A stretch of DNA of 64,000 bases from assembly GCF_900182545.1 (NCBI RefSeq), contig NZ_FXTJ01000003.1, positions 310,001-374,000 on the forward strand, read 5' to 3'. This DNA comes from Geodermatophilus aquaeductus. Lineage in GTDB: Bacteria; Actinomycetota; Actinomycetes; Mycobacteriales; Geodermatophilaceae. A program made the position numbers and the translations under genes. The notes under the pieces were generated by a model. The model made no database searches. It worked only from the letters and a program-made list of their open reading frames with translations, and was not told where the DNA came from. Positions 8,938-18,769 of this stretch are shown in pieces. Each line of letters opens with the position of its first letter. Within the stretch, counting starts at the first letter, position 1.

Positions 8938-9552
8938 GTGACAACGGCCCCCGTGGCGAGCAGCACCTTCGACACCTCGCGGGTGCACTCGCTTACCCGA
9001 CCGAACATGGTCAGCGTCGGCACGATCATCTGGCTCTCGAGCGAGCTGATGTTCTTCGCCGGGCTCTTCGCGATGTACTTCACCGCGCGAGCCCGTGCGA
9101 CCGAGGGCTGGCCGCCGGAACCCACCGAGCTGAACCTGCCCTACGCGTTGGTCTTCACGCTGGTCCTCGTGGCCTCCTCGGTCACCTGCCAGATCGGTGT
9201 GTTCGCGGCGGAGAGCGGCAACGTCTACGGGCTGCGCCGGTGGTTCACGATCACCTTCGTCATGGGGCTGGTCTTCGTGCTCGCCCAGATGAACGAGTAC
9301 CGCGTGCTGGTCACCGAGCACGGGACCACCCTCTCGAGCAGCACCTACGGCTCGGTCTTCTACCTGACGACCGGCTTCCACGCCCTCCACGTCATCGGGG
9401 GCCTCGTGGCCTTCGTCTACGTGCTCATCCGGTCCACCATGGGCCGGTTCACGCCCGCGCAGGCGACCTCGGCCATCGTGGTCTCCTACTACTGGCACTT
9501 CGTCGACGTCGTGTGGGTCGGGCTCTTCGCCACGATCTACCTGATCCGCTAG
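8938..9552 (+). CDS. ctaE: Cytochrome c oxidase subunit III
   Basis: 204 residues with about five membrane helices. The N-terminal [13 protein letters not shown] segment and the C-terminal [17 protein letters not shown] are characteristic of actinobacterial subunit III of the aa3 oxidase. It is the first gene of ctaE-qcrC-qcrA-qcrB, so oxidase and bc1 subunits are co-expressed, in line with the bcc-aa3 supercomplex of actinobacteria. The GTG at 8938 is chosen by match to the usual VTTAPV-type N-terminus; ATGs at 8926 and 8929 are in frame and possible. Confidence 0.97.
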   Translation: MTTAPVASSTFDTSRVHSLTRPNMVSVGTIIWLSSELMFFAGLFAMYFTARARATEGWPPEPTELNLPYALVFTLVLVASSVTCQIGVFAAESGNVYGLRRWFTITFVMGLVFVLAQMNEYRVLVTEHGTTLSSSTYGSVFYLTTGFHALHVIGGLVAFVYVLIRSTMGRFTPAQATSAIVVSYYWHFVDVVWVGLFATIYLIR

Positions 9553-9559
9553 GGAACCG

Positions 9560-10438
9560 GTGTCCACCACGAACCCCCAGTCCGACACCCAGCCCGACGA
9601 GGGGCCGCGGCGGTCGCGCTGGTCGCGCCGCCCGGCCGAGGGCACCCCGGCCGCCGCCGCCCGCGCCCGCCGCCGCTCCAAGCAGCGCCGCCGGGTCGGC
9701 AACGTCGCGGCGCTCATGGCCGGCCTGGTCCTGACCGGTGCGCTGTACTCGACCCTCGCCCCGGGGGCCCAGGCCGCCGACGAGGGCAGCGAGTCCAGCG
9801 CCGAGGCCGCCGGCCGCGAGCTCTACGAGCGCAGCTGCATCAGCTGCCACGGCGAGAACCTCGAGGGCGTGCCCAACCGCGGTCCGTCGCTCATCGGCGT
9901 CGGCGAGGCGTCGGTCTACTTCCAGGTGCACACCGGCCGCATGCCGCTGGTGCGCCAGGGCGCCCAGGCGCCCGACAAGCCGGCGGTCTTCTCCGACGAG
10001 GAGATCGACCAGCTCATGGCCTACGTGCAGGCCAACGGCGGCGGCCCGGTGCTGCCCTCCGGTGACCTGCGCGACGGCGACCTCGCCCTCGGCGGGGAGC
10101 TGTTCCGGCTCAACTGCGCGCAGTGCCACAACTTCGTCGGCGAGGGCGGCGCCCTGTCCTCCGGCAAGTACGCGCCGAGCCTCGAGGACGCCAACGACCT
10201 CGAGATCTACTCCGCGATGCTGAGCGGGCCGGAGAACATGCCGGTCTTCGGGGACAACCAGCTCACCTCCGAGGAGAAGCGGGCGATCATCAACTACATC
10301 CAGACGATCACCGACATGCCGGACCCGGGTGGCGCGGGCATCGGCCGCATCGGCCCGGTCAGTGAGGGTGTCGTGATCTGGGTCGTCGGGATCTCCGCGC
10401 TGATGTTCGGGATCTTCTGGATGGGGAGCAAGGCGTGA
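9560..10438 (+). CDS. qcrC: Di-haem cytochrome c subunit of the cytochrome bc1 complex
   Basis: 292 residues. A basic N-terminus and one membrane segment (about 48-70) lead into two c-type domains with haem sites CISCH and CAQCH. A C-terminal membrane anchor (about 265-285, WVVGISALMFGIFWMG) holds the protein in the membrane. The fused di-haem CcC replaces a soluble cytochrome c and passes electrons directly to the aa3 oxidase in actinobacteria. It starts 8 nt after ctaE, with AGGGAA before the GTG, and overlaps qcrA by 4 nt. Confidence 0.97.
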   Translation: MSTTNPQSDTQPDEGPRRSRWSRRPAEGTPAAAARARRRSKQRRRVGNVAALMAGLVLTGALYSTLAPGAQAADEGSESSAEAAGRELYERSCISCHGENLEGVPNRGPSLIGVGEASVYFQVHTGRMPLVRQGAQAPDKPAVFSDEEIDQLMAYVQANGGGPVLPSGDLRDGDLALGGELFRLNCAQCHNFVGEGGALSSGKYAPSLEDANDLEIYSAMLSGPENMPVFGDNQLTSEEKRAIINYIQTITDMPDPGGAGIGRIGPVSEGVVIWVVGISALMFGIFWMGSKA

Positions 10439-11547
10439 CCACGCACGACACCCGCCCCGGCACGACCGGCGGAGCGGACACGCCGGGTCCGCTGCACGGC
10501 GGCCCGGACGACGACTACACGCCCGAGCAGCTCGCCGCCCTCCCCCGCGAGGAGCTCGACCGCCTCGGTGCCCGCTACGACGGCGTGGAGGTCCTGCACG
10601 TCGAGCCGGGCCCGGAGCCGGGCTCGGCGCTGGAGAAGCGCGCCGTCCGCCAGGTCGGCCTCCTGTTCGGCCTCGCCGGCCTGGCCGCCTTCGCCTTCTT
10701 CGTCGTCTACGCCGGTGCCGGCTGGTTCCTCCCGGACTGGCAGTGGGAGCTGGGCAGCAGCACCTTCAGCTCGCTGTACACCCCGATGCTCGGGCTGCTC
10801 ATGGCCCTGGCGTTCACCTTCTTCGGCGTGGGCCTCGTGCTCTACACGAAGAAGCTGCTGCCGCACGAGACGGCCGTGCAGGACAAGCACGACGGCTCGC
10901 ACTTCGACCGGGTCACCACCGGCGCGACCCTCGTGGGCGGCCTGCACAACAGCGGCCTGAAGCGCCGCAAGCTGATCACCCGCTCGCTGCTGTTCATGGG
11001 CGGCGGCCTGGGCCTCATGCTGGTCGCCCCGCTCGGCGGCCTCATCAAGAACCCCAGCCGCGGGAACCCGCTGGGCACCACCGAGTGGGCCGAGGGCGTG
11101 CGCCTCGTCCGTGACGACGGCACTCCGATCCGCCCCGGCGACCAGGAGCCCGGCTCGCTGGAGACCGTCTTCCCCGCCGTCCCCGGCGGCAACCGGCAGA
11201 CCGACGCCGCCACCATGCTCATCCGGCTGCGCCCGTCGCAGCAGGCGGCGGAGATCCCGCGTGAGGGTCAGGAGGGCTTCGGCTACGGCGACTACGTCGC
11301 GTTCTCGAAGATCTGCACGCACGCCGGCTGCCCGGTGTCGCTGTACGAGCAGGAGACCAGCCGGATCCTCTGCCCGTGCCACCAGTCGCAGTTCGACGTC
11401 ACGCAGGGCGCCAAGCCGATCTTCGGCCCCGCGACCCGCTCGCTCCCGCAGCTGCCCATCACGGTCGACGACGAGGGATTCTTCGTCGCGCGGAGCGACT
11501 ACATTGAGGCCGTGGGTCCCACCTACTGGAACCGGGAGCGCATCTGA
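10435..11547 (+). CDS. qcrA: Rieske iron-sulfur subunit of the cytochrome bc1 complex
   Basis: 370 residues. The N-terminal cytoplasmic region is acidic, followed by about three membrane helices (about residues 75-95, 115-140 and 185-205), the actinobacterial extended form. The C-terminal Rieske fold carries the [2Fe-2S] ligands CTHAGC and CPCHQSQF. It takes electrons from menaquinol and hands them to QcrC. The GTG overlaps the qcrC stop (GTGA), and its own TGA overlaps the qcrB ATG, so the operon is translationally coupled. Confidence 0.97.
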   Translation: MTTHDTRPGTTGGADTPGPLHGGPDDDYTPEQLAALPREELDRLGARYDGVEVLHVEPGPEPGSALEKRAVRQVGLLFGLAGLAAFAFFVVYAGAGWFLPDWQWELGSSTFSSLYTPMLGLLMALAFTFFGVGLVLYTKKLLPHETAVQDKHDGSHFDRVTTGATLVGGLHNSGLKRRKLITRSLLFMGGGLGLMLVAPLGGLIKNPSRGNPLGTTEWAEGVRLVRDDGTPIRPGDQEPGSLETVFPAVPGGNRQTDAATMLIRLRPSQQAAEIPREGQEGFGYGDYVAFSKICTHAGCPVSLYEQETSRILCPCHQSQFDVTQGAKPIFGPATRSLPQLPITVDDEGFFVARSDYIEAVGPTYWNRERI

Positions 11548-13265
11548 TGGCTCGCACCGCCACCGCGCCGGGCGCGCCGAAGACGGCCCTCGGCAAGGCC
11601 GCTCTCGAGGTCGACGACCGGCTCATCGTCGCCGGTCCGCTGCGCCGCACGCTGAACAAGGTCTTCCCCGACCACTGGTCGTTCCTGCTCGGGGAGATCG
11701 CGCTCTACTCGTTCATCATCCTGCTGCTGACCGGCACGTACCTGACGTTCTTCTTCCAGGCCGCGATGACCGAGGTCACCTACGACGGCTCGTACGCGCC
11801 GCTGCGCGGCGTCGACATGTCGATCGCCTACGCCTCGACGCTGGACCTCTCCTTCGACGTCCGCGGTGGACTGCTCATCCGGCAGATGCACCACTGGGCG
11901 GCTCTGCTCTTCGTCGCCTCGATCGTCGTCCACATGATGCGGATCTTCTTCACCGGCGCCTTCCGCCGGCCGCGGGAGACCAACTGGCTGATCGGTGTCG
12001 TACTGCTGGTGCTGGCCCTGGTCGAGGGCATGACCGGCTACACCATGCCCGACGACCTGCTCTCCGGCACCGGTCTCCGGATCATCAGCGCGATCATCCT
12101 GTCCATCCCGGTGATCGGGACCTGGGCGCACTGGGCCGTGTTCGGCGGCGACTACGTCGGTGAGCTGATCGTCGGCCGGTTCTACATCGTCCACGTGCTG
12201 CTGATACCGGCGATCCTGCTCGGGCTGATCGCGCTGCACCTGCTCATCCTGGTCAAGCAGAAGCACACGCAGTTCCCCGGCCCGGGCCGCACCGAGCACA
12301 ACGTGGTCGGCAACCGGCTCTTCCCGACGTTCGCCGGCAAGGCGACCGGGCTGCTGCTCGTGGTCTTCGGTGTCGTCGCCGCCCTGGGCGGGCTGGTGCA
12401 GATCAACCCGGTGTGGCTGTGGGGCCCGTACAACCCGGCGCAGGTCTCGGCTGCCTCCCAGCCCGACTGGTACGTCATGTTCCTCGACGGCTCGACACGT
12501 CTCTTCCCCGCCTGGGACATCTACCTGCCGGGCAACTACAACATCCCGGCGCTGTTCTGGCCGACGCTCGTCCTGCCGGGGATCCTCTTCACGCTGCTGC
12601 TGGCCTATCCCATGCTGGAGCGGAAGCTCACCGGCGACACCGCGTCGCACCACCTGCTGCAGCGGCCGCGCGACGTCCCCGTCCGCACCTCGCTGGGCGT
12701 CATGGCCATCACCTTCTACCTGGTGCTGATGCTGTCGGGTGGCAACGACGTCATCGCCGACAAGTTCGACATCAGCCTGAACGCGATGACCTGGATCGGT
12801 CGCATCGGGCTGCTCATCCTGCCCCCCATCGCCTACGTGATCACCTACCGGATCTGCCTCGGTCTGCAGCAGCACGACCGCGAGGTCCTCGAGCACGGCA
12901 TCGAGACCGGTGTCATCCGGCGGCTGCCGCACGGTGAGTTCATCGAGGTCCACCAGCCCCTGGGCCCGGTGGACGCTCACGGCCACGGCGAGCTGGCCTA
13001 CGGCGGCGCTCCGGTGCCCAAGAAGATGAACCAGGTCGGTGGCGCCCGTCGCGCCATCCGCGGGTTCTTCTCGCCGATCGAGGAGCCCACGGCGGTCGAG
13101 CTGGAGCAGCGCAGCGAGGAGCGGGGCCTGTCCTCGGCCGAGGCGCAGCGCGAGCTGACCAGCAGTGGCCGTCCCGCGGAGGGTGGCCGTCCCGCCGAGG
13201 GCGGTCGTCCGTCCGAGGGTGGTCGCCCCTCCGAGGGTGGCCGGCCGCAGGAGCCGCGCGACTGA
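11547..13265 (+). CDS. qcrB: Cytochrome b subunit of the cytochrome bc1 complex
   Basis: 572 residues. The N-terminal cytochrome b core has paired haem ligands ([18 protein letters not shown] and [19 protein letters not shown]) and a menaquinol-site PDWY. A C-terminal helical part and a hydrophilic tail of about 80 residues follow. The tail ends in five six-residue repeats of the GGRPxE type (from residue 540), absent from most homologues I know and probably disordered. It is the last gene of the operon and is followed directly by a strong terminator. Confidence 0.97.
   Translation: MARTATAPGAPKTALGKAALEVDDRLIVAGPLRRTLNKVFPDHWSFLLGEIALYSFIILLLTGTYLTFFFQAAMTEVTYDGSYAPLRGVDMSIAYASTLDLSFDVRGGLLIRQMHHWAALLFVASIVVHMMRIFFTGAFRRPRETNWLIGVVLLVLALVEGMTGYTMPDDLLSGTGLRIISAIILSIPVIGTWAHWAVFGGDYVGELIVGRFYIVHVLLIPAILLGLIALHLLILVKQKHTQFPGPGRTEHNVVGNRLFPTFAGKATGLLLVVFGVVAALGGLVQINPVWLWGPYNPAQVSAASQPDWYVMFLDGSTRLFPAWDIYLPGNYNIPALFWPTLVLPGILFTLLLAYPMLERKLTGDTASHHLLQRPRDVPVRTSLGVMAITFYLVLMLSGGNDVIADKFDISLNAMTWIGRIGLLILPPIAYVITYRICLGLQQHDREVLEHGIETGVIRRLPHGEFIEVHQPLGPVDAHGHGELAYGGAPVPKKMNQVGGARRAIRGFFSPIEEPTAVELEQRSEERGLSSAEAQRELTSSGRPAEGGRPAEGGRPSEGGRPSEGGRPQEPRD
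13164..13253 (+). repeat. Five 18-bp tandem units encoding a GGRP(A/S/Q)E tail in QcrB
   Basis: Units begin at 13164, 13182, 13200, 13218 and 13236. They are in frame with qcrB and differ mainly at third codon positions and at the Ala/Ser/Gln codon, so the peptide repeat is kept while the DNA drifts. Confidence 0.85.
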
Positions 13266-13285
13266 CGGCTGGTACGAACCACGCA

Positions 13286-13319
13286 CAGGGCCCCGGTGGA
13301 GCACTCCACCGGGGCCCTG
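13286..13319 (+). terminator. Intrinsic-type terminator after qcrB
   Basis: A perfect 15-bp stem, CAGGGCCCCGGTGGA paired with its complement, with the four-base loop GCAC. It begins 20 nt after the qcrB stop. No long T-run follows, as is usual at this GC content. Confidence 0.85.
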
Positions 13320-13857
13320 CTGCGTCTCCGGTGTAGGTCCCCCAGCCGAGCACGGCCGGAGGTGGCGGCCGTCGGCTCGTCGACGGCCGGCCCCGGCGGC
13401 GGGCCGGACCGTGCCCCGGACACCGGCCGTCCCTCCCCCGCTGTGACGCCACCACGCGCCCGTCCCACCGGTGCCGGCCGGACCGGCTCCTGGTCGGGCC
13501 GGAGCGGCGTCGAGGCGCCCTGCTGAGGGCAGGCACGGCTGCTCGCATCCTGTGGCGGTCGGGCAGGTGGCGCCCAGCGGCTGGCTCAGGCGTACGCGGA
13601 CGGGGCTCGGTCCGCTCCTCCCCTGCTCGTCGGACGTCCGCCACCGTCACGAGGGTCACCACGACCGCGCGGGGCCGCTCCCCTGCAGCTGTCGCTACCG
13701 CGTCCTGCGGCGGCCCTGCCGGACCGCCAGCGCCGTGGAGCCCCTGGTGCAGGCGCGGGCCGCCCCTCACCGCCCCACAGGTGATTGAGGACGCGCCGGA
13801 CGCACCACGGCACGGCACGGGCCCGTCGTCGGCAGGCGGAGGCCGGCCGGGAACGCA
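13320..13857. other. Non-coding interval between the qcr operon and ctaF
   Basis: About 540 bases with no reading frame of credible composition on either strand; the open frames give Arg/Pro/Ala-rich shadow peptides without domains or ribosome sites. No RNA gene, promoter pair or repeat family was recognised. Confidence 0.6.
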
Positions 13858-13894
13858 CGAGGGCCCCTCCCGCGGGTGCGGGAGGGGCCCTCGT
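13858..13894. terminator. Terminator hairpin downstream of ctaF
   Basis: A perfect 17-bp stem, ACGAGGGCCCCTCCCGC with its complement, and a three-base GGG loop. It lies 14 nt beyond the ctaF stop on the minus strand. Confidence 0.82.
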
Positions 13895-13907
13895 CAGCTC
13901 GGGGACG

Positions 13908-14312
13908 TCAGCTCGACTGCGCGTTCTGCCCCGTGTAGTACTCGAACAGCAGGCCGCCGACGGTGATGAGGATCGAGACGACCCCGATGGCGATCAGCCA
14001 GTCGTACCAGAACGCCATCCCCAGGCCGGTGAGGGCGGCGGCCGAGGCCACGGCGAACGGCCAGTAGCTGGCCGGGCTGAAGAAGCCCAGCTCGCCGGCG
14101 CCCTCGGCGATCTCGGCGTCCTTGCGGTCCTCCGGTCGGGCGTCGATGCGGCGGGACACGAACCAGAAGAAGCCACCGATGAGGCCGCAGAGCCCCCCGG
14201 AGAGGATCAGCGCGGTCGTGCCGATCGGCTCACGGGACCAGATGCCGTACACGGCCGCCGTGACGATGCAGAAGACCGCGATGAGGTTGAAGATGAGCGC
14301 CTCGACCTTCAC
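13908..14312 (-). CDS. ctaF: Cytochrome c oxidase subunit IV (actinobacterial CtaF)
   Basis: 134 residues with four hydrophobic segments (about 5-25, 33-52, 83-100 and 105-125) and a basic/acidic loop RRIDARPEDRKDAE. This is the small actinobacterial subunit IV of the aa3 oxidase. It lies 54 nt downstream of ctaC and is presumably co-transcribed. ctaD, the catalytic subunit I, is not in the window. Confidence 0.94.
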   Translation of the reverse strand: MKVEALIFNLIAVFCIVTAAVYGIWSREPIGTTALILSGGLCGLIGGFFWFVSRRIDARPEDRKDAEIAEGAGELGFFSPASYWPFAVASAAALTGLGMAFWYDWLIAIGVVSILITVGGLLFEYYTGQNAQSS

Positions 14313-14366
14313 GGTCGTCCTCCCTGCGCGACGTCGGTGCGGTGGTGGGTGGTGCCGGTGGCCACG

Positions 14367-15239
14367 TCAGTCGGCCGCGCGCTGGTAGTAGCCGTCGCCG
14401 ACGCGGAACGGACGGGTCGTGGTGGCGTCGCCCGGCTGGCCGATGCTCTCGAGCGCCTCGAAGGTGCTCTGGCCCTCCTCGCGGGCCGCCAGGTAGGCGT
14501 CGTAGTCGTCGGCGCTGACCACGCGGACCTCGAAGTTCATGTACGCGTGGTAGCTGCCGCACAGCTCGGCGCAGCGGCCGACGTACGCGCCCTCCTCGTT
14601 CGCGTGCACCTCGAAGACGTTGTCCCGGCCGTTCTCGTTGCCCGGGATGACGTCGAGCTTGAAGAGGAACTCCGGCACCCAGAACGAGTGGATGACGTCG
14701 GCGGAGGCGACCTCGAACCGGACGTCCTGGTCCACCGGCATGACCAGGATCGGGATCTCGTCGGTGGCGCCGACGGTGTTCACCGGCTCGCCGTCGGGAC
14801 CGGTGGTCTCGGGGTAGACGAACTGCCAGTTCCACTTGAACGCGTTGACCGCGATCGTGGTGTCGGGGTCGTCGCTGCGCTCCTGCACGTCGTTCTGCAC
14901 CGTCACGGTGAAGAAGAACAGCAGGGCGATGATGATGAACGGGAAGATCGAGTACGCGATCTCCAGGGGCAGGTTGTAGGCCGTCTGCCGCGGGAGGTCG
15001 TCGCCCTTCTTCCGGTGGAAGACGACCGACCAGATGATCAGGCCCCACACGATGAAGCCGATGACCAGCGCCGCGATGACCGAGCCGGTCCACAGCTGGC
15101 GGACCTCGGTGGCCTCCTCGGTGACGCCCTCGGGGAAGCCGAAGCGCCAGAACTCGTTGTTCAGGTCGCACCCGGTGAGGGTGAGCACCCCCAGGAGACC
15201 GAGCGCGGCGACCCGCGCGAGCCTGCTGCGTCGAGCCAC
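14367..15239 (-). CDS. ctaC: Cytochrome c oxidase subunit II, CuA-binding lipoprotein
   Basis: 290 residues. The signal peptide ends in a lipobox (LTLTGC, Cys about 21), followed by two membrane helices (about residues 50-72 and 92-115) and a periplasmic cupredoxin domain. CuA ligands are all present: the upstream His in DVIHSFWVPEF and the CAELCGSYHAYM motif (two Cys, His, Met). The WNWQF aromatic patch for electron entry is also there. The GTG start follows a GGAGG 12 nt upstream; the first gene of the ctaC-ctaF pair. Confidence 0.96.
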   Translation of the reverse strand: MARRSRLARVAALGLLGVLTLTGCDLNNEFWRFGFPEGVTEEATEVRQLWTGSVIAALVIGFIVWGLIIWSVVFHRKKGDDLPRQTAYNLPLEIAYSIFPFIIIALLFFFTVTVQNDVQERSDDPDTTIAVNAFKWNWQFVYPETTGPDGEPVNTVGATDEIPILVMPVDQDVRFEVASADVIHSFWVPEFLFKLDVIPGNENGRDNVFEVHANEEGAYVGRCAELCGSYHAYMNFEVRVVSADDYDAYLAAREEGQSTFEALESIGQPGDATTTRPFRVGDGYYQRAAD

Positions 15240-15494
15240 TGCTCGCTGCCTCCTCGTCCTCCGTCCGGGGACTCCCGGACGGCTCTCCGGCGCGGCCGGC
15301 GGCGGGTGCCCCGCGCCGGCTCGTGCGCCGACCACAGTCTGAGCCGAGACTAGCCGACCCCGCACGGCGGCCGGGCACCGGAGAGCGGACAGCGGCGGGT
15401 CGGCCGGGACGGTCGGGACGCAGGTGACCGCGCGGCCCGTGGGGCTCCTCACCGTGACGCCTCCCCGTCCGCACGGGCGGTTAGAGTCGGAGGC

Positions 15495-15860
15495 GTGTGG
15501 ACGCGGCTGCTGACCCCCCGGTGGGTCCTGCTCCACCTGCTGGTGGCGGTCCTGTTCGTGGCCACGTTCTTCCTCGGCTACTGGCAGCTGACCAAGGCGG
15601 AGAACGGCGGCGGCGCGGTCAACTGGAGCTACGCGCTGCAGTGGCCGCTCTACGGGTTCATGGGCCTGTGGTTCTACGTCCGCATGGTGCGGGTCGAGCT
15701 CAACCGCGACCCGGACGAGGAGGAGCCGAGCTCCGCCGTCGTCCTGTACCAGCGGCCGCGGGTGGACACCACCGGGGACCCGGAGCTCGCCGCCTACAAC
15801 GCCTACCTCGCCGAGCTCAACGAGCGCGCGCTCGGTCAGCGGGGTCCCGGTGGCCGCTGA
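15495..15860 (+). CDS. Small conserved membrane protein beside ctaC
   Basis: 121 residues with two membrane segments (about 10-30 and 48-65). The first ends in GYWQL, reminiscent of the first helix of SURF1-type assembly factors, but the rest is too short for SURF1. The tail is acidic (NRDPDEEEPSS) and soluble. The GTG lies 7 nt after a TAGAGT box (15482-15487), implying a leaderless mRNA, and the gene is divergent from ctaC. A role in oxidase assembly is only suggested by position. Its end overlaps the next gene by 11 nt. Confidence 0.75.
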   Translation: MWTRLLTPRWVLLHLLVAVLFVATFFLGYWQLTKAENGGGAVNWSYALQWPLYGFMGLWFYVRMVRVELNRDPDEEEPSSAVVLYQRPRVDTTGDPELAAYNAYLAELNERALGQRGPGGR

Positions 15861-16194
15861 GCCCCAGGAGGTCGCGCTCCCGCCCCAGGTGGCCGGCGCC
15901 CTCACCCGCTACCGCGTCATGGCCTACGCCGTCGGCGTGATGCTGCTCGTGCTCGTGGCCGTCGCCATCCCCCTGCGGTACGCGGCCGGGGTGCCCGAGG
16001 TGTCGGCGGTGGTCTCGCCGATCCACGGGCTGGTCTACATCGTCTACCTCGTGACGGCCTTCGACCTGGCCCTCAAGGCGCGGTTCACCGCCAAGGGCAC
16101 CGTGCTGGTGCTCCTGGCCGGCGTCGTCCCGCTCGTGTCCTTCGTCGCCGAGCGCCGGGTGACCACCCGCGTCCGCTCCGGCCGCCCTCTCTGA
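15850..16194 (+). CDS. DUF3817 integral membrane protein
   Basis: 114 residues with three membrane segments (about residues 24-44, 55-75 and 82-98). The central PIHGLVYIVYLVTAFDLA is the DUF3817 signature, which in longer proteins is found next to transporters. Function unknown. The GTG overlaps the preceding gene in a different frame, so the two are likely coupled, and asnB follows 31 nt later. Confidence 0.85.
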   Translation: MAAEPQEVALPPQVAGALTRYRVMAYAVGVMLLVLVAVAIPLRYAAGVPEVSAVVSPIHGLVYIVYLVTAFDLALKARFTAKGTVLVLLAGVVPLVSFVAERRVTTRVRSGRPL

Positions 16195-16225
16195 CCGTCC
16201 TCCTCACTCCCCGGAGAGCTCCCGC

Positions 16226-18160
16226 ATGTGCGGCCTGCTGGCCTACCTGTCCACCGACGCGCCCCGGGTCGCCGAGGCGCACGTCGACGACGTCCGCGAG
16301 GCGCTGCACTGTCTGCACCACCGCGGTCCCGACGACACCGCGGTGTGGTCCGACGAGCACGTCGTCCTCGGCTTCAACCGGTTGTCGATCATCGACGTCG
16401 AGGGCAGCCCGCAGCCGCTCCCCTACGCCGCGGACCGCTACCGGATCCTGTTCAACGGCGAGATCTACAACTACGTCGAGCTGCGCGAGGAGCTGCAGGC
16501 CGCCGGCGCCCGGCTGGCCACGCACGGCGACACCGAGACGATCGTGGCGGGCTACCACCTGTGGGGCCAGGACGTCGTCCGGCGGCTGCGCGGGATGTTC
16601 TCCTTCGTCATCTGGGACACCCAGACGCGCACCGCCTTCGGCGCCCGCGACCCGTTCGGCATCAAGCCGCTGTTCACCGCGCGCCTGGCCGACGGCGGGC
16701 TGGTCTTCAGCTCGGAGAAGAAGGCGCTGCTGCAGCTGCTCGGCGGCAGCGCGGCCGCCGGCGGCGTCGACCCCGCCTCGCTGCAGCACTACCTGACGCT
16801 GCAGTACGTGCCCGAGCCCGCGACGCTGCACCGCGGCATCCGCCGGATCGAGAGCGGCACCAGCTTCACCGTCGTCGACGGCGAGCTGTCCACCGCCCGG
16901 TACTTCCACCCGGCGTGGAAGCCGCAGCCGGTGGCCGCCGGCGGGGAGCAGGAGCTCTACGACCGCATCGCCGACGTCCTCGACGAGTCGGTGGCCAAGC
17001 ACATGCGCGCCGACGTCACCGTCGGGTCGTTCCTCTCCAGCGGCATCGACTCCACCGCGATCGCCGCGCTCGCGCACCGCTACAACCCCGACCTGATGAC
17101 CTTCACCGTCGGCTTCCAGCGGCAGGCGCAGTCGGAGATCGAGATCGCCGCGGAGTCCGCCTCCATCCTGGGCGTCAAGCACGTGCCGGTGGAGGTGACC
17201 GCCGAGCAGTTCGCCGCGGCTATCCCCGAGGTGGTCTGGTACCTCGACGACCCGGTCGCCGACCCCGCGCTCGTGCCGCTGTACTTCGTGGCCCGCGAGG
17301 CGCGCAAGCACGTGAAGGTGGTGCTCTCCGGCGAGGGCGCCGACGAGCTGTTCGGCGGCTACACCATCTACCGCGAGCCGATCAGCCTGGCCTGGGCGTC
17401 GGCGCTGCCGCCGGCCGGCCGCCGGGCGATGGCCCGGATCGCCGACCTGCTGCCCGAGGGCGTGCGCGGCCAGGACCTGCTGCGCCGCGCCGCCACCCCG
17501 CTCGAGCAGCGCTACTACGGCAACGCCCGGAACATGCGCGACGACGAGCTCGCCGCGCTGCTGCCCGGCCGCGACCCCGACCTGTCGCACGTCACGGTCA
17601 CCGAGGACCTCTACCGGCGCACCCGCGAGGCCGGCTACGACGACGTGACGGCGATGCAGTACGTCGACCTGTTCACCTGGCTGCGCGGCGACATCCTGGT
17701 CAAGGCCGACAAGATGACGATGGCCAACTCGCTGGAGCTGCGGGTGCCCTTCCTCGATCCCGAGGTGTTCGCGATCGCGAGCTCCCTGCCGGTCGAGCAG
17801 CGGGTGCCGCGCCGCGGGGACGCGACGAAGTACGCGCTGCGCCAGGCGATGCGCCAGATCGTGCCGCCGCGGATCATGAACCGCCGCAAGCTCGGCTTCC
17901 CCGTGCCGACGGCGGACTTCCTCGCCGGCCCGCTGCACGACTGGGCCCGCGGGATCGTCACCGAGAGCCAGACGCAGCAGTGGCTCGACCGCGACGTCGT
18001 CCTCGGCCTGCTGGACCGGCTGCGTACCGAGGAGGTGCCGAGCAAGCGGATCGCCCGTCAGCTGTGGTCGGTGCTGGTCTTCATGGTGTGGCACGGGATC
18101 TTCGTCGAGGACCGGATCGTCGTCGACGTCCCGGAGACGGTGTACCCCGTCAAGCTCTGA
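16226..18160 (+). CDS. asnB: Asparagine synthase (glutamine-hydrolysing)
   Basis: 644 residues. The mature N-terminus MCGLLAYLS supplies the nucleophile Cys2 for the class-II glutaminase domain (about 1-200, with RLSIIDVEG and FNGEIYNY). The synthetase domain has the ATP-pyrophosphatase loop SSGIDST and GEGADELFGGY. The reaction is Asp + Gln + ATP to Asn + Glu. Full length. GGAGAG precedes the ATG; terminators follow. Confidence 0.96.
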   Translation: MCGLLAYLSTDAPRVAEAHVDDVREALHCLHHRGPDDTAVWSDEHVVLGFNRLSIIDVEGSPQPLPYAADRYRILFNGEIYNYVELREELQAAGARLATHGDTETIVAGYHLWGQDVVRRLRGMFSFVIWDTQTRTAFGARDPFGIKPLFTARLADGGLVFSSEKKALLQLLGGSAAAGGVDPASLQHYLTLQYVPEPATLHRGIRRIESGTSFTVVDGELSTARYFHPAWKPQPVAAGGEQELYDRIADVLDESVAKHMRADVTVGSFLSSGIDSTAIAALAHRYNPDLMTFTVGFQRQAQSEIEIAAESASILGVKHVPVEVTAEQFAAAIPEVVWYLDDPVADPALVPLYFVAREARKHVKVVLSGEGADELFGGYTIYREPISLAWASALPPAGRRAMARIADLLPEGVRGQDLLRRAATPLEQRYYGNARNMRDDELAALLPGRDPDLSHVTVTEDLYRRTREAGYDDVTAMQYVDLFTWLRGDILVKADKMTMANSLELRVPFLDPEVFAIASSLPVEQRVPRRGDATKYALRQAMRQIVPPRIMNRRKLGFPVPTADFLAGPLHDWARGIVTESQTQQWLDRDVVLGLLDRLRTEEVPSKRIARQLWSVLVFMVWHGIFVEDRIVVDVPETVYPVKL

Positions 18161-18167
18161 GAACGCG

Positions 18168-18205
18168 GAACGGCGCCCGTCCCCGGGAGGGGGCGGGCGC
18201 CGTTC
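18168..18205 (+). terminator. Terminator after asnB
   Basis: A 12-bp perfect stem (GAACGGCGCCCG with its complement at 18194-18205) extended by a further C/G-rich pairing, 8 nt after the asnB stop. Confidence 0.82.
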
Positions 18206-18211
18206 AGTCGG

Positions 18212-18263
18212 CCCCTCTGCAGGGTCCCGGCGCCGAGGTACGAGGTGCCGGGGGGCAGAGGGG
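18212..18263 (-). terminator. Candidate hairpin after erpA
   Basis: CCCCTCTGC (18212-18220) is complementary to GCAGAGGGG (18255-18263), with a second nested CCCGGC/GCCGGG pairing. It sits just beyond the erpA stop on the minus strand, so it probably ends that transcript. Confidence 0.55.
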
Positions 18264-18271
18264 TCCTTACA

Positions 18272-18628
18272 TCAGTGGAACGAGTCCCCGCAGGCGCAGG
18301 AGCCCTGCGCGTTCGGGTTGTCGATCGTGAAGCCCTGCTTCTCGATGGTGTCGACGAAGTCGATCACCGCGCCGCCCAGGTAGGGGCCGCTCATCCGGTC
18401 GACGATGACCTCGACGCCACCGAACTCGTAGGTCTGGTCGCCGTCGAGGAACCGCTCGTCGAAGAAGAGCTGGTAGCGCAGGCCGGAGCAGCCGCCGGGC
18501 TGGACGGCGATGCGCAGACGCAGGTCGTCGCGGCCCTCCTGGTCCAGCAGCGCCTTGACCTTCGAGGCGGCCGGGTCACTCAGCAGCACGCCGGTGCTGC
18601 CGGGGGTCTCGGTGTCCTGCACCGTCAT
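18272..18628 (-). CDS. erpA: Iron-sulfur cluster insertion protein of the A-type carrier family
   Basis: 118 residues. The HesB/IscA fold is marked by the three cluster-ligand cysteines, one in QPGGCSGLRY and two in GSCACGDSF near the C-terminus. It delivers Fe-S clusters to apo-proteins; nearby possible clients include LipA and QcrA. The ATG has GGAGG 9 nt upstream, and family length agrees. Convergent with asnB. Confidence 0.94.
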   Translation of the reverse strand: MTVQDTETPGSTGVLLSDPAASKVKALLDQEGRDDLRLRIAVQPGGCSGLRYQLFFDERFLDGDQTYEFGGVEVIVDRMSGPYLGGAVIDFVDTIEKQGFTIDNPNAQGSCACGDSFH

Positions 18629-18769
18629 GTTCTGTCCTCCCACATCCGAGGGCGTCCGTTGCGGCACTCCCTGCCGCTGCCAACACCGCCGTGGCGGAGC
18701 CTGTTCCACTGTACGGCGCGCAGCCGAGGAGACCAGTCCCCCGCGGGGACGCACGTAGACTCACCGGTC

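Noticed and set aside
13320-13857. Possible small genes between qcrB and ctaF
   Set aside because: Frames have shadow composition, no ribosome site and no recognisable domain.
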